A stretch of DNA of 64,000 nt from Sorangium cellulosum So0157-2 (GTDB lineage: Bacteria; Myxococcota_A; Polyangia; Polyangiales; Polyangiaceae): assembly GCF_000418325.1 (NCBI RefSeq), contig NC_021658.1, forward strand, positions 12,256,501 to 12,320,500, given 5' to 3'. The notes under the pieces were generated by a model, which worked only from the letters and a program-made list of their open reading frames with translations, did no database searches and was not told the origin of the DNA. The position numbers and the translations under genes are program-made. Of this stretch, positions 63,275 through 64,000 are shown piece after piece (positions within the stretch are counted from its first letter, which is position 1; each line of letters starts with the position of its first letter).

Positions 63275-64000
63275 TCAGGACATCAGACCGAGGGTGGAAA
63301 GAGCGTCGGCCCAGAGCGGCCAGAGCGTGCGGTAGGGATGGGTCGCCAGCATCACGCCGCCGCTCGGCAGGCGGCGGACGTGGACCGGGGCGTGGTCGAC
63401 CAGGAAGTAGACGTGCTCGCCGGTCATCTCCACCCGCCAGACGGGCGGGCTTTTGCCTGTCACCGTGACCTGTTCGCCTCTCGCCATGCTCTGCGCTGTC
63501 AGGTGCATGATCTCGTTCGCGCGCAGCTCGGAGGCGCGCCACGCCTCATCCGGTACCGCCGCCGCTGCGTCGAGCGCCTCGAGCAGCGCGGAGCCCGGTA
63601 TGGCCAGCGCCTTGAGGACGGCCTCGCGGGAGAGCGCGAGAGATCGCCCGCTGTTGTCTCTCGGGAATACGCGGGCCCCAGCCGGCGCGGCGTCGACACG
63701 CGCGTGCAGCGCCTCCAGCGACACGCCCGCGAGCAGCGAGACCTTTTCCTTGTCGTGGAGGCTGATCCACGACAGGGCGAGATCGCGCGCGATGTCGCGG
63801 GCGTCCGCGTGGTACGTCGCGCACATCGAGACCGGCGCGAGCCACGTCCACGCGCTCGTGCAGCCGCCGGTCGAGACGCGCCCGCTCGCGTCCGGCGCGC
63901 AGACGCGGAGCAGCAGGTCCTCGAGGTCGTCCAGAACCATGTGCCACGCGACCTCGGCCTCGGCCTCCACGGAGCGCGGGCCGCTGCCCAGGGCGAGGTC
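63275..64000 (-). CDS. Hypothetical protein, 5' end beyond the window
   Basis: The frame is open from the right edge to the stop at 63275. A GTG at 63970 could start it, but the same frame continues to the edge. The visible 241 residues begin DLALGSGPRSVEAEAEVAWH. They look globular: an acidic helical start, a middle with WTWLAPVSMCATYHAD, an Ala/Leu-rich helical section (about 110-165) and a C-terminal beta part (VTVTGKSPPVWRVEMTGEHV). I do not recognise a family. Confidence 0.6.
   Translation of the reverse strand, partial: DLALGSGPRSVEAEAEVAWHMVLDDLEDLLLRVCAPDASGRVSTGGCTSAWTWLAPVSMCATYHADARDIARDLALSWISLHDKEKVSLLAGVSLEALHARVDAAPAGARVFPRDNSGRSLALSREAVLKALAIPGSALLEALDAAAAVPDEAWRASELRANEIMHLTAQSMARGEQVTVTGKSPPVWRVEMTGEHVYFLVDHAPVHVRRLPSGGVMLATHPYRTLWPLWADALSTLGLMS

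Overview
The window looks like a chromosome segment of a myxobacterium, most likely of the Sorangium/Polyangium group. It has very high GC and strong GC3 bias. It is rich in lipoproteins with Gly/Ser/Ala linkers behind the lipid anchor, and has TPR/PEGA proteins, DUF4215 and thrombospondin-3/OmpA surface proteins, and giant Ser/Thr-kinase/AAA/histidine-kinase hybrids. The genus is inferred from style only; no rRNA or tRNA gene was seen.

Layout. 1-4755 is an accessory patch of lower coding density: a 43-bp tandem repeat array, a DUF6602-like PD-(D/E)XK protein, an HNH protein, a truncated RadC and several small orphans. Two copies of one short coding segment flank it. 4756-6818 is a translationally coupled pair (formylglycine-enzyme-like lipoprotein and TPR/PEGA protein). 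7102-12816 encodes a 1,904-residue NACHT / 20x HEAT / metallophosphoesterase protein whose repeat section has much lower GC than its two ends; it is the best candidate for an undescribed immune-type system. 12856-21633 (minus) holds a small antitoxin-like protein, a tandem CapC/PgsC membrane protein coupled to a frameshifted partner, and an S53 peptidase lipoprotein. 22046-33266 (plus) is signalling: a CHASE2 membrane sensor, a Ser/Thr-kinase/AAA/GAF/PAS/HK/REC hybrid interrupted by a one-base frameshift, and an overlapping REC-PAS-PAS-HK. A SWIM-SNF2 helicase follows on minus (33359-36112).

36686-53200 mixes a vapBC pair with a palindromic operator, PspA, pyruvate phosphate dikinase, a double-FKBP lipoprotein, an AAA ATPase, several lipoproteins, an orphan family-5 solute-binding protein, and an acyl-CoA mutase large subunit with isobutyryl-CoA-mutase-type residues. 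53281-64000 contains an OmpA/TSP3 outer-membrane protein, a DUF4215 protein with a perfect 270-bp duplication and a frameshift, bolA, a fadN-fadA beta-oxidation operon, a small zinc-ribbon-like protein, a PEGA-like protein, a Cys-rich surface protein without a visible export signal, and an unidentified gene running off the window.

How genes work together. fadN and fadA form a two-gene beta-oxidation unit, and the mutase nearby may handle branched or odd-chain acyl-CoA. The two kinase-hybrid genes overlap by four bases and share related PAS domains, so they probably form one phosphorelay. The CapC-like gene and its partner overlap by four bases and probably make one membrane complex. Three genes (near 14740, 25898 and 56060) are broken by small indels that a re-sequenced genome should confirm or remove.
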